From contig JARFIW010000108.1 in the NCBI GenBank assembly GCA_036346225.1, positions 2,790,001-2,854,000 of the forward strand: 64,000 bases of DNA, read 5' to 3'. How positions within the stretch are numbered: position 1 is the first letter of the stretch; each line of letters starts with the position of its first letter. Positions 32,346-44,170 of this stretch are shown here, in pieces. Under the pieces are notes generated by a model. It had not been told where the DNA came from. It saw nothing but the letters and a program-made list of their open reading frames with translations, and did not search any database. The DNA comes from Platerodrilus igneus. Taxonomy: Eukaryota; Arthropoda; Insecta; Coleoptera; Lycidae. The translations under genes and the position numbers were made by a program.

Positions 32346-33059
32346 CAGTAAATCCTTGCTGGCTCTCTTGGTTTTTAAGGACATTGGTGTTTCACACTTT
32401 CGATTTTTCTGCTATCCCTTTTATAGTTATAAAATTTTTTGTTCGTATACTTTAACAAAACATTTCACTTCTTTTAAACTTGAAAATTTTTGCCCAGTGA
32501 TTTCAGTCATCTACTGTTGGAAATTTTTCTATTTTCCAAAGTTCCCGTTTACTGAGTAAAGTTATAATGCTTACTTCACACACAGAAGCAACACACACAG
32601 TGGTTTGTCTATTTTATTATAGAGAAATAATAAAGCACAAGTAATTGTAATGGTAAAACTAAAACATCAAATTCTACCAGCCACAGCAACTAACTCTCTG
32701 ATCCTTTTATTTCCAACCGGCCACCTGAATGCTTAATATAAATATAGTCCAACATCTACAAACTCGATGTATTTAATAAGTTCAATTATATCTGAAACTA
32801 TTTTGCTTACCTTTCTTAAGCACAATACCCGTGTTAAAAAGAAGTGCAAAAAAGACACAACCAATTGTTGTTTATGTTAATTTAGGTATACTTATATTGT
32901 TACGAAAATGAATACATGTGTGTAAGAATAGTGTCCGGTACTAAAGCAACTCACATGTGTAAGAAAAGGGAAAATATAAAGATACACAATGTGTGTAACT
33001 TTAACCGTGGCCGTTAGATATTTAACGTTATCTCTAGAGCTCTATTTTAGGTAGATATC
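32346..33059. other. No recognisable gene
   Basis: AT-rich sequence without any signal I can name. Confidence 0.55.
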
Positions 33060-33470
33060 AACTTACTTTTGATAAGGGCACTTTTTTCTTCCTTTACCAG
33101 TTCTGTTGTCATTTTCTAAAACCTTCTTGTAAGCTCTCTCTAACGTCTTAATCTATTTTCCGCTTGTAAAGATGTGAAATCATAACCATAGTTTTTTAAC
33201 GATTCAGTTGCCTACAACAATAAAAATTTTCTTCTTAGTTTTATATCTATTTTTTTGATACGAACTAAGTAACAACTTGGTACTACTATCATCCCACTTT
33301 GCTTTAAATCCCAAACTCTGGGACTCCTCAGTGCATACATTTGTATCACTTGCAACAAGAACTTCGTCCAAACCAGTGCAGATTAAATGGAGGGTATATT
33401 CATTATTGCAATTCAAAAATACTTCTTTCGCATCGAATATGTTAGGAATAAGTTCTTCTTCGATATAGAA
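33060..33470 (-). pseudogene. Myb/SANT-like DNA-binding protein relic
   Basis: The minus strand reads from ~33465 'YIEEELIPNIFDAKEVFLNC', then 'NEYTLHLICTGL', an acidic linker, and from ~33300 'KWDDSSTKLLLSSYQKNRYK', 'LKNYGYDFTSLQAENRLR' and, in a shifted frame, 'LERAYKKVLENDNRTGKGRK' and 'KCPY'. This is the layout of the Myb/SANT-like (Myb_DNA-bind_4/5) domain of Harbinger accessory proteins and related arthropod genes: W, a helix rich in LL, a KKK basic turn, then the LER.YK helix. Two frameshifts break it. It lies ~1 kb upstream of, and on the opposite strand from, the candidate first exon at 34474. Confidence 0.7.
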
Positions 33471-34239
33471 TGTGGCTCATCTGCAAAATATGCAAAGGTA
33501 TGCATTACCAAACTTCAAGAAATATCGTGTAGCTTTACCTGTGTATTTAAATAGCATTCATTTGTTAGAACAGGTGAACCGTAGCGCAAATACTCTAAAT
33601 ATGCCTTTTTTATTGCAATTTCAGGATCAGAATTCATTTCTAACAAAAAATAACCTCGAAAGAAGTAGAGAATCAAAGTACACTTTTCCACACAGCCTCC
33701 AGAGTAGGTGTATAAAAGTACGCCTTAGTGTACAATACATATCTTGCACTAGCTTTAAGCAACACGGTGTGTTTTACACCGAACTTGAGAATTGTTGAAA
33801 ACGAATGCCTTTTATGAGAGTGGTGGACACTAGAACGTGTAGTGCGGGGCTACGAACACAGCTATACACAAACTGAAATGGGTTAGATATCCTGTAAGTT
33901 ACAGTTTTACAGGTTAACGATGAAGTAACAGAATTGCAGCATAACGTTCGTTCGTTGACACGTAAACGTAAAATTAAACCAAATCAGCCAATCGATTGAT
34001 GACATAAAGTGCAACAAAAGCGCTACTCTAGCCACCAACTATGCAATTAATTTATTCAAATTTGATGCATTCATGTTTATTTTCTATTTATATTGGAAAT
34101 AATAATCATTAAAATCATTTAGTCGTAGTATGGTGTAATCGTGTCAAATATTTTATATCAATTTAATTGAATCACGTGACGTAATCATTTCGATATCATT
34201 CGTCAATATGTAATATTAACCAAATCCATTGTTTACGTT
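33471..34239. other. No recognisable gene
   Basis: The plus-strand frame at 33472-33798 has no recognisable domain. The rest is AT-rich spacer. Confidence 0.5.
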
Positions 34240-34473
34240 TGTCAGTCTGTAAGACATTCAGCGCCTCTATCGATAGTATTTCTCGTCAGTGGTGGTTTAG
34301 AAGTGAATATACCCTAATGCCATTTTGTAATTAGTTAAATAGTGTGTTTAGTTTATTATTCCTTAAACAATTTGCTTTCAAAGAAACGTGTAAAGAATTA
34401 TTTTCAGATTAGTTTTATAACTTAGCAGTTAGATTGAATGCAAGTGTATGAAGTGCATCTATAATAAACCAAC
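34240..34473 (+). promoter_or_regulatory. Putative 5' untranslated region and promoter of a host gene
   Basis: The region precedes a convincing start-plus-donor exon. 'GTCAGTCTGTAAGACATTC' near 34242 has an initiator-like TCAGT, 'CGCCTCTATCGATAG' follows, and the local GC is higher than in the flanks. No clear TATA box was seen. The exact start site cannot be set from sequence alone. Confidence 0.35.
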
Positions 34474-34527
34474 ATGGATGTTTCTACAAATTATATGGAG
34501 ATTTTTCTAAATCTTAATCGTGTAGAG
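34474..34527 (+). CDS. Probable first coding exon of a host gene (18 codons)
   Basis: The ATG at 34474 lies in an excellent arthropod start context (ACCAACATGG) and opens the peptide MDVSTNYMEIFLNLNRVE. The frame ends exactly at GAG|GTAAGTAAG (donor at 34528), an almost perfect splice donor. The untranslated region upstream has several stops, so no coding continues 5'. I do not recognise the protein from 18 residues. No later exon of it can be assigned in the window, which fits a genome with long introns. Of all open frames here not tied to mobile elements, this is the one most likely to belong to an expressed host gene. Confidence 0.5.
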
Positions 34528-35582
34528 GTAAGTAAGGTATTGCTTGAATTGAATATTGCAGTGTTTTACTTTATGTTTGGAATTAGATTTTGAGTAATTT
34601 TTGTAGTTTTCGTCACCGGTGAATCAATTTCTTACCTGGCGCTAAATTTAAATGTACTTTGTTTTAAAAATTTCATTTGTTTGTTTACCTATGCCTGATG
34701 CACTCCTTTTTTCACTTGATTTACTGATGGTTTCTAATTTGTTAATAAATATTTTTTAGTAACATTTAAATTTTTATGGTACAAACTTTATGCAAACAGT
34801 AATTATAAGTAATTAAATATTAGTGCCTGTAAGTAATCAAACTTTTCTTAATGAGAATTTAATACATTGAGGTCAACTACCCCCGACTCAAAAGGACAAT
34901 TAGGAGAAACTATTAAGTAGATGTACTTTTTAGTGTGTATTACAAACAAATAGTCATAATTATGTAAGTGCCACATATCTATGTGATCGTTTAAATTAAT
35001 ATTTAATATTGTAAATTATTTTAAGATTCTGATAACTTTTATATATTTGTCGTTTCACTGAATTAATTTAATCAGATGATTCCAATTCAGCAACATTATA
35101 TTTTTCTAACTGCTTGTCAAATGACAACCTTTGGACATGTAAACAATCTGTCCAAATATTGAAAGAATACTAGAATTTAAACTTTGAAGAGAAAGTGTTT
35201 TTACAGTGCAGAATTTTACAGATTTCTGTGATATAAACAAAGTTATTTGTTGGTTTATTATAGAAATTGGTACTTCTAGTAATGAAAAATTGCCAATCGA
35301 GTTCAAAATCATTTCTTGAAGAACCGCTTGCTATTCATCTAGTTCTAACGGCATATTTTTATAAAAATAAACAATAACTTAACCTTATTTCAATAATATG
35401 CTGCTTTGAGTATATTAATCAGAGAACGGTCCACTCCTTCAAAGTTCGTCAGGAATGACTAGCGTAAGTTTGACAGAATTTTTGACAACTTTTGTGGCCG
35501 TTTGAATAATACGTAGGTATCAAAAATGACATTTTATTTTTCTGGATCAATCCATATCAAACGAACCAAAAGAAATTACCTC
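34528..35582 (+). other. Presumed intron of the gene starting at 34474
   Basis: AT-rich, T-rich sequence without recognisable coding. If the exon is real, the intron extends through the repeats that follow. Confidence 0.35.
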
Positions 35583-35720
35583 ATTAGTAATATTTGAAAT
35601 ATCTAGTTACTTGCTGTTAAATCTCGCTAGTATTATTTTATAAAATTGTTCTGTTTAGTTTATGTTGATTAAAGCTTAATAGTTGCATGATTCAAATTCT
35701 CAACAATTTAATCAACATAA
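35583..35720 (+). repeat. Gypsy LTR start-like fragment
   Basis: The plus-strand sequence 'TAGTAATATTTGAAATATCT' (from 35585) and the following ~110 bp align with the LTR starts at 60271 (plus) and 22134 (minus), sharing 'TTTAGTTTATGTTGATTAAA' and 'GATTCAAATTCTC'. Repeat A follows at 36165-37165. The stretch may therefore be a solo LTR running from here to ~37160. Confidence 0.55.
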
Positions 35721-36164
35721 TTTCGAATACAAATCAATAGATATCTTAAGCGTGAGAGGTTTGAAGTCAACTCCTCTTTGGAAAAGATTTCGATCCGAAT
35801 GGGTACATTGGAAAGCACGTTTAATAACTTGATTGAAGAATCAAATAAACTAGACTACTGAGCAGATTTTAAACGAGATTTTAAAACTGAAACCGCTAAT
35901 GAATAATGTATCGCCTAATATATACGAGCACTTTTGCTGCTATGTTGTTTATACACTCGCCGTGGGCTTGCTCGATAAAATCTTTATAAAACCTAGAAGC
36001 GAAGTATTTGCAAAATACAAAATAGCAAATAAGAAACAACAAAGCGTCGACACATATGGGCTAACTTTAAAACTTTTTCCTAAATATTGCAAATTTAAAA
36101 CATGTAATGTAAATTTTTACTACATAAATGCTAATATTATAAATATATAATATAAACATTACAT

Positions 36165-37165
36165 GTGGTTGAATTTCCCCGGGGCATCAAATGCATCTCA
36201 AATTTTAAAGCTAACACTTACCTCGTGGTTATCCTAATTCCGGTTCGTCTTTCATCTCAGGGTGATGTCCAGATGTACCCTTGTTTGGTTGGCGGTAGTT
36301 CTTTTATCGACGAAGTGCTGGTGTTTCATATAATGGTAAAGGAAAAAAGAACGGAAGGGAAGGAACCACTTTGCCGACTGTCGGAACTCTACCAAAACAC
36401 TTCTACACTCAAGGAAGACAGGTAAGAAGTTTGCTTGTTTGGGTGCATCGACTCCCACTAGCCATCGTCTTCCTTCAAAGATAGGTTAATGTTCTGGCAC
36501 AAATGGGTGAGCACAGCTGCACGTTGAAATACCTTAAAAACCACTGTATTTAGATCTCGCTAGAGTTACTATTTAACACATAACTTCAAATTTACTCGGG
36601 GGTTAAATTTCCCGAGGCGATCAAAATCGTTATATAATATAACAAACACTTACCCACAGTATCTTGCTTCTTATGCAGTGGCTTCAAAGTCTCTGCGGGG
36701 ATTTCGTGGTGAAGTCCTGTTGTCCCAGTGTTTGCGTGGCTGTAGCTCTCTTCGACGAAGCAGCGATAGCAATATGTGATGAACGATAGGATAGGTACAG
36801 GGGGAATCACTGTCGGTAAGTCGAAGCTTTACAACACATGTCTACACTCAAGGGAGGTCGGTAGTCAAGTCCTTCGTTTCGATACATTCACTCCCACAAA
36901 ATGTTTCTCCCTAAGAGAGATTAAAGTTCTCTGATGCACTTGGTGGGTATAATCACATGTACGGCGTGAGAAATGCCAATCTTGCATGTTCTCAGACCAC
37001 AAAGATAAGCCAACGACTGGACTTTTGTGACAACCAAAATTTTGAGTGGGTTTTCACATAAGCCTGCATTAAAACATTAATATGCTGGGAATTATAAAAG
37101 TCCCCGGAACATAACTAATACAATAAACTTTAAAGCTTTAAGAAAAGCGTAACAACGTTAAGCAT
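36165..37165 (+). repeat. Repeat A, two successive related copies
   Basis: 36166-36530 and 36597-37165 resemble each other ('GTTGAATTTCCCCGGGGC' and 'GTTAAATTTCCCGAGGCG'; 'ACACTTACC'; 'CACTCAAGG'; 'GTGGGT'/'GTGAGC'). The second also matches the copy at 4665-6440 and ends 'AAGAAAAGCGTAACA'. It is probably LTR or leader sequence of the gypsy family. Frames through it are not genes. Confidence 0.55.
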
Positions 37166-37232
37166 GAGAAATGCAATCCTTGCGGCTTTCAAACCTCAAA
37201 TCATAAATCAATATTTGGACTTACATGAAAAC

Positions 37233-37850
37233 TGTTGTAACCCCACGTCGCGTGTGCAATGCCACAACTACAGTTGACAACACTGATACTATCCACGTTC
37301 ACATTATTGCACAACAAAGATATTACGACAGTTACGTGTCAAATTGTATCACATACCAAATACGTTTACAATGATACAAGTTGCACATTAAAAAGATAAA
37401 AAGTACTCACTTCAAAATGTGGAACGCTTTACGATTTTGCGGGTCATCCTTGTGCAGGGGCCATGCTAATCTCCGGGTATCTCGTTTGGGTGTTGTTTGG
37501 TGTGGGATACGTCATGCCCTCGTTGAAACCAAATTTAACGTCTTCCCTCTTCTTCGTTCGTAGGCAGGGCGAAGGAACAACTCGGTATGGAATGATAAAG
37601 TAAGATAAGGAGGAAACCTACATTCTGAAAAAGAAAAGGCAAAAGAACGACACATGCAAACGTCACCGTTCGACGTCTCGTTGGCTAATAATATCCTGTC
37701 ATGTCCAAACCGCGCACTTACCCATCTGCGCAATCTTTTGCGCCGACGCAACTGTCCGAAATGACGGAAATGAACAAGTCTATTTTAAAAATAATGCGGG
37801 AATTTACTCACAAATTTAAAAGTGTACATCTCCAAATTTGAAATGTAACA
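37233..37850 (-). repeat. LTR-like repeat with U6 snRNA-derived segment, copy 1
   Basis: This 618-bp repeat is about 93% identical by eye to 56511-57140. On the plus strand it begins 'TGTTGTAACCCC' and ends '...AAATGTAACA', the TG...CA ends and short inverse termini of an LTR. A primer-site-like stretch beside the second copy suggests that the element's sense strand is minus. A U6-derived segment lies in its middle. No target duplication is obvious. Confidence 0.7.
37414..37486 (-). ncRNA. U6 snRNA-derived pseudogene segment, copy 1
   Basis: On the minus strand the segment contains 'AGATTAGCATGGCCCCTG', then 'CAAGGATGAC', 'CGCAAAATCGT' and 'AAGCGTTCCA', i.e. the central and 3' two-thirds of spliceosomal U6 with few changes. 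The 5' stem-loop is missing and the ACAGAGA box is altered (CCCGGAGA), so it cannot work as U6. It lies inside an LTR-like repeat and not beside a U6 promoter. Confidence 0.85.
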
Positions 37851-38515
37851 ATCGCGACAAAGCCATAAAAGAAAAAATCTTAAAAAAGGAAAATGATTGT
37901 TAGCACGGTAAAAGCTTAAAATCTATATCGTAACTAACCTACTTATACCCTAACTTAAATTCTAGAAAATGTTTATTTTAGGCGCCACCTGGTTTTTTCA
38001 ACCGATAACGCATCTTACGAATAACCAGGAAACGGAATGTGTAGCCCCATTGTTCATGAACTACATCTATAAATGCACACACAACTCTTTGATGTGGCGC
38101 AGTTATAATCGACAGCCCAAATTTGTCGGAGAGCACGAAACACTACTAAAACTAAAACAAATACGACAAGTCGCCTAACATATATACTATAACTAATGCT
38201 AACATTACAGTTTTTTAATAAAATAGAATTTTTTAATACCATTTAATATTTACAATTTACAGTATCGATATAAGTTAGAATAATAACAATTTCAATCACA
38301 CCTAAGAACTAAATGTCCTTGTATGTGTGATATTTAATTATAAGAAAATAATATAGTAAAAATAGTAGTGTGGTTAGGACTATATAATGCTGTTTTGTCT
38401 CATACAAATAAAAGTAATTGTAATACAAATAAGATTTAGTACAATGAGCATTCTAAATTAAGTACTAAATTTATAGAAGTTACATGAAAATGAAGATTGT
38501 TAGGTTTTTTTTTCG
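37851..38515. other. No recognisable gene
   Basis: AT-rich sequence; a 69-codon plus-strand frame at 37969 has no recognisable domain. Confidence 0.5.
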
Positions 38516-38540
38516 TGGCATCCACGTTGGGCGCCAAAAA
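38516..38540 (-). promoter_or_regulatory. LTR-retroelement primer binding site with adjoining LTR edge
   Basis: On the minus strand, an LTR edge '...CGTAACA' (38541 onward on the plus strand reads TGTTACGTTGG) is followed directly by 'TTTTTGGCGCCCAACGTGG'. TGGCGCC is a classic primer-binding core complementary to a tRNA 3' end. No gag or pol of this element is visible to the left, so only the edge and leader survive. The far end of the LTR, to the right, could not be placed. Confidence 0.6.
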
Positions 38541-40354
38541 TGTTACGTTGGCTCGTAGCCGAGCGCAACACCAAGAAAATCAAAGAAATGACAAAGAAAA
38601 TCAAAGAAATGACCAGGCTCAATCGGAGAGTAGGGGGAGGGGTCGTAGAAAGCAGACCAACATACAATGTACGCGGCTGTAAGGAGTTAGTGATAATACC
38701 TGCAAGAAAAATAGTCAAGCAAACCTGAAAAAAAAGAAAAAGCATAGCAGCAATGATAGGTCTAAATTATTCAGTACTTTGTAGAATGTAAAAAGAAAAC
38801 TGTTTGGATAATCTATATAATATAACAACGGTAAAAGCAGTACAAAAATTTTAATACAAAGTGAGGTAATATTGGGGAGTAGCAGAAACGTTTCCTCACA
38901 CACCAATTAAACATAAATCAGATAAAATGTTAACAAAAGATAAATAGATAAGACACCATTGGTATGAGTAATTCAGTAGTATTGATTGTTCTTTCTTTCT
39001 CTTTTTTTTCCCTTATGTTTTAAAATATCATGCAAGTCTTTTGTAAAAGGTATCAGAACGACAAAGATATGGTAAAGCAACGGATAGATATTTAAAGTAA
39101 TAACAAGTAGGAAATAGTTCAACTTACAAAAGTCCTTCAGCAACGCTCCCTTGCAACGGTAGTGTGAGATTCACGATGTCCTACGCTAACGAAGCACTTC
39201 ACCCTGGACTGTGAGGGTGTTGATGGAATTTCTTACACTTTACACTAATCACACCTATGCATTTCACTGGCGTTAGCAGCAGACGTTATCATGCTGATGG
39301 AACTATGTAGCATTGATAAATTCTGGTTAACTCTATTTCCCGAGACAATAATTTCGAAATCTTTTGTAACGCAAATAAAAAAAAGAAATGGTAATAAAAA
39401 TTTAGAATCACGCTTTCAAGGCACGATGTAATGCATTAAACTAACAGTAACGCGAGGTGTTCTATTTGCTACCTATGGTAACAAAGAAAAATCTAATGCT
39501 CTTGAATAACGAAGATTTGCGCAAACAACGATCTATTATAGATTCGTTGGGGTTAGAAAGTTCAGAAACTACAGTATCAACTGTCTTTACAAGTGAATGA
39601 GATACCTGTTTATAAGAAGCAACCTTTTTCTACTAAACCTGCTACAACTGTATCATCATTTGTTTTCAAGCACTCAAGCTTAAAACTGGATTTGGATAAT
39701 CCAAAGTATGCACTACTCTGATAACAAAAGGACCACGAAAACTAGATCGCACACACAGTTCAAATATAAAAAGACAAATCAACAAAAAAACACAGTTAGT
39801 AGAGCAACGCGCATCACTAAAACCGTCCGTCAATGACCTTAAAAACACACGTGCGTCGACCAAATACGTTAATATACAACTTTTATTTCATAAGAAAAAC
39901 AACTAAAATCGTGCCGTGTTTGTTCATGAACAATTTGAGAATTGATCCCGCATTAATTCTCACTATTCTCAAAGCAAAAAGAAACAGTATTTTCAACGTA
40001 ATTAGTATATAGGAACCAAGAACAAAACTACGACTCCGACTGCCAATCTGTTTATTCAACTCGTTCCTATTACAACCGCTTATCGTCTCTTATCTAGACT
40101 TGTATATCCACATAAGGAACCAAATTTTATATTTACGGCAAGACAAGGACGATGCAATCTATAATTAATACGATGCACTCGCCTAAGGAGTTAATAAATA
40201 TCAAATATAAAAATAGTAATTTCTAGAAATGTATTTATGAATTGAGGATAGCGTAAAATGTTAAAATTACAAAAATGCCCGTTACAAGATAATATCAAAT
40301 ATAACATAAATAAAATTGCATTTATGGTATATACGGTATACTATTGTTTGTTCC
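38541..40354. other. LTR remainder, then DNA with no recognisable gene
   Basis: The first several hundred bases after 38541 should be LTR, but no second copy exists in the window to set its length. From 38.7 to 40.3 kb I see only AT-rich spacer. Confidence 0.4.
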
Positions 40355-40999
40355 TCAATCATTGTTTTGCTGTAGCAAATAAGAGGTAATTTTTCTTTTG
40401 AATAAATGAAAACTGTTAATTTTCTTTATTTCTGATGGTAACTTATTGTAAAGATAAGGACCAGTATAAGTTAAAAATTTTTGACGCATTGTAGTTCTTG
40501 TTTTAGGAACAGTAGCATAGGACTTGTGAAGATTTCTTGTGTTGTGGGTATGGTTAAGTTTATTCAACATATTGGGGTTTTTGTAAAGGAAAACTAAAAC
40601 AGCTTTATTATATTTATTTTTTACATTTAGTAATTGCGATTCTTGATATAAAAGATGGGTAGGATACAGTTTATCCTTTTTCAAAATTATCTTTAATATC
40701 ATTTTATGTAGTGTTTCCAAGGGTTTAATTGACTCATTATATATACCACCCCAATTTATTATCGAATAGGTCAACACCGAATTCACAAGGGCGTAGTATA
40801 TCATTTTTAGTATTTTTATGTTTAGAAAGTCTCTCACATTGTATAGTACATATATAGTTTTCCTAAGTCTAGTTATTAGCATCTTTATATGAGCATCCCA
40901 CTTTAGGCAGACATCGATACGCACTCCTAGGTAATTTAGCTCGTTAGCTTTTCCAATTACACTAGAATAGAATAGATTTATTTGTACCCATGTATACAT
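40355..40999 (-). pseudogene. Jockey/CR1-type LINE, C-terminal part of reverse transcriptase
   Basis: A 214-codon open minus-strand frame with no internal stop encodes the region after the catalytic palm: 'ANELNYLGVRIDVCLKWDAH' (~residues 18-37), 'YYALVNSVLTYSIINWGG' (~66-83), 'ETLHKMILKIILKKDKLYPT' (~94-113) and a C-terminal 'RQKFLTYTGPYLYNKLPSEI' (~173-192). These are the thumb and connection motifs of non-LTR reverse transcriptases. The endonuclease and palm are missing, as expected after 5' truncation. It has stayed open, so it is younger than most LINE relics here. Confidence 0.88.
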
Positions 41000-41096
41000 G
41001 GTAGTTCACTTTCACATAAAATAAAATTACATGTTAAAAGTCTACATATAATAAATATAACATATATAATTAATTTAAATTGATCAAATATTAAAT

Positions 41097-41238
41097 CTAA
41101 AGAAGGTTGTCACTTAAAAATTCATCAACTGTGTAATAACATCGTTCTACGAGCAGGGGAAAAATAGCAGCTGTAAATTTTTTAAGTGGTCTTAATGATC
41201 GTATACTGCTTGGAAGTTTATTATAAAATGTAGGTGCC

Positions 41239-41293
<55 letters not shown>

Positions 41294-41465
41294 TCATATA
41301 ATTCTGAGCCAAGCATACCAAACTGAATGCATATTTCTGAACCACTTTGACGAACATGAGCCGTATATATGGTTTAGAATTGTTTTCTCTTAATAGAAAG
41401 GTCAACAAATGTCCGCTTTTTATTTTAGCGCCTTCTTTGGAATGCGTGTGATTGGTTGCCTCCAC
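41097..41465 (-). pseudogene. LINE C-terminal tail interrupted by (TA)n
   Basis: The minus-strand frame ends with 'TFYNKLPSSIRSLRPLKKF' and 'CYYTVDEFLSD', the C-terminal tail typical of Jockey-type LINE proteins. Upstream in the frame is an isoleucine/tyrosine run produced by the TA repeat at 41240-41289. The N-terminal part of the frame, right of the microsatellite, resembles LINE coding sequence only weakly. Confidence 0.7.
41240..41289. repeat. (TA)n microsatellite
   Basis: About 25 TA units within the LINE tail. Confidence 0.95.
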
Positions 41466-44160
41466 GGCAAAGTTTAAGAAGTAGCAGTGCTTCTGACAAA
41501 CTAGATATTACATGATCTATGATGGCCCGGATTTAATTACAAGGATGTATATTGAAGTTTGGGGGTTTTCCGTAAACAAGAGTGGCGCTGTTTTGAAATC
41601 TGTATATATGTTTATACAAGTTTATCACATTCCCTACAAAATTGAACCAATAGAGTTGGCAACGTTCTATATAAGGTACATTTAATATAGACAATTTTGT
41701 GTATGGTTGGACTAATAATGCCTGAACCTGCACAAAAACTTGAACAATATTTTACTTCCGTGTGGTCGAGAGATGGTGTGGAAATTAGAATATGTATTTT
41801 TTCAGATAGTGATATAATTATAGAGACAATTTGTATACGATATTGGTGAAGGTGGGAAAGGAAGCAAAGCTGTGTTCAAAAATTTTTTTATTAGGTATTA
41901 TTACAAAAATAATTCAAACGTAACCAAAAATTTAATGGATATTAGAAGAGTTTTAAAAATGAAACTTCTAAGTATTTTCAAGGAAATTGTTACAATAATG
42001 ACTAAAAATATTCCATTTATTTTGAAAATAAAGCGCAGTTCAGCCTCCATTGGGTCTGTATGTAGCATGAATTATTTCATCATCTTGGATAATATAGGTA
42101 CTTCTTTTCTAAACACTAAATGTATAAAGCACTTACATAAATTTGCAAACAAAAATTGTTAAATTTTGGTGAAATAACATTAGAGTAATTGTCCTGTTGA
42201 TTTGTGTGAAGTTATCTATAATCTTTCGAGCGAGGGTATTGTGTAAAACTTAGAAAATGTAAATTCAATATTTCTAGCTCATACAGTGTGTCCCAAACTG
42301 AATGTATTAAATGGGTAACCTAGTTTTTATTAAAGATACAATAAAACTGTGTCCGCAGTCATGAGCCAACTTTTTGAGATCAACTCAATGGTGAAATTAG
42401 AAATAAGCAATCTTCTTTTGTTTTTGAGTTATAGCAAAAAATTGATATTTTTAACAATTTTATTTATTCCTATAACTCGTTTGTTTTCAAAAATATCCAA
42501 AAATACTTTAATAGTTTTGTATACACTTTTTTACGTAGAATACAGTGGCATACGCACATATTTGATGTTTATCACATTTTTGAAGTTATAATATAAATTT
42601 GTATTTTTTAAAATAAAAACCGCAGTTGGTTGCCGCTTTATTTAAAAGCTCTTTTCGAGATCTTTTCAAAAATATATTGTATAGCAAAGGAAGAGCGCCA
42701 ATCATAATTATTGCACATGCAATAAATTGTATTAGTTTTAAGTGAAAGAGTCTATTACTAAATTACGAACATACGACACGCTTATGGCTTATACTGAGTT
42801 TGCAAAAATTCTTATACTAGCAGAAGCGTTATATTTTAACAACACTATTATTTAGTATGTAAAAATAGAGTTCACTATAGTTATTTTTTCAAATGACCAA
42901 TTTATTCCATGTTTTCTTTATAATAAATTAATTTATAATATTAATAATAAATATTTGACCGCGAAATAAAAAATTAAACAAAAGGACATTATCATTTCAC
43001 CACATTGGTCTAAAATTATTGCAAACGACAATTGTTTGTATAACAGACATTATCCAGCATCCACTTTAATTATTGCATGTACAATAATTTATATAGCACA
43101 TTTATACACAATTATAGCACATAAAATTGGTCGATAGGTAATTTTTAAAATATTCACAAAAATCCGCTAATTGCGTATAAGAAATATCTACCGTGCAACA
43201 GTGTCCATAAATCAATTTTTGGAGTGCCAACAACCTCCAAACCTAAAAAGAATACATATTCGACAAATTTTAAATGCTGGTTAAGCAGATTTATTTACAG
43301 CAGTTTTGAATAACATTAGATTGGCTGCCATACTGTATGGGCCCTAAAATTGACAAAAATACCTCATTCAGGGTGGTAACTAAAAACAAAACACAAATAT
43401 TTTCTGCACTTCTAGTTCCCTAAATATGCTTGAACAAGTAATTGATTTTTTTTTATAAAGCTTCTTGGTTGTATGTATTGCATAGGATCCTGATCCATGT
43501 ACCTCTGCGTAAAACACTGTCTTCTCGCCTTTTTAGTGTATGTACTTCTGCATCGTACCAATTACGATGCTGTCAGAATTCCAACCTTTTGTGTGATATA
43601 TTTTTCTTTCATGATTCACTTAACTTTTTTAAGAAGTGTTAAATGTAATCGGTACGCTATCACACTTAACTGATTATATGTAACTTAGCAATAGGATATA
43701 TTACTTATTGTATTTTTATTGTACTCTTCATGATATGTGTAACCTTGTTGCAAAGTGTTAATAAACAATTTCATTTAATTATAAAAGTTTATAAAATATT
43801 TTCAACCCAAAGCTGACCGCAATAAAGTCAAGCCATAAAACTATAGATTACACGTAGGGTCAATTAGTATCATACCTTAAAATCAATTAAAATCTCTTTG
43901 AATTTTTTGCTTATTTAAAAAAATGCATTCTGAAGATATATCTGTGAAAACATTACATAAAGATTTGCAAGTGTTACAAAACCTGCGCTTGTTTCGAATA
44001 TAATAGTAAATTGATTATATTGATATTGGTCAACTGAAACTGCATGACAACATTAAATATTAAAAATAAACACAACTTAAAAAAATATTATATCAATACT
44101 GATACTGTCTTTTGAAGTCGTAAGTAGAACTCGGACTTTATTTAGTGCATTAAAATTCAA
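41466..44160. other. No recognisable gene
   Basis: Strongly AT-rich. Short frames at 41872-42162, 42349-42591 and 43442-43642 encode only lysine/isoleucine/phenylalanine-rich peptides. 'CAGTGTGTCCCAAACTGAAT' near 42285 has the look of a mariner-type terminus, but no inverse partner was found. Confidence 0.55.
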
Positions 44161-44170
44161 ACATATAAAC

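Noticed and set aside
37414..37486. A functional U6 snRNA gene
   Set aside because: The 5' stem-loop is missing, the ACAGAGA box is altered, and the piece lies inside a repeat present twice.
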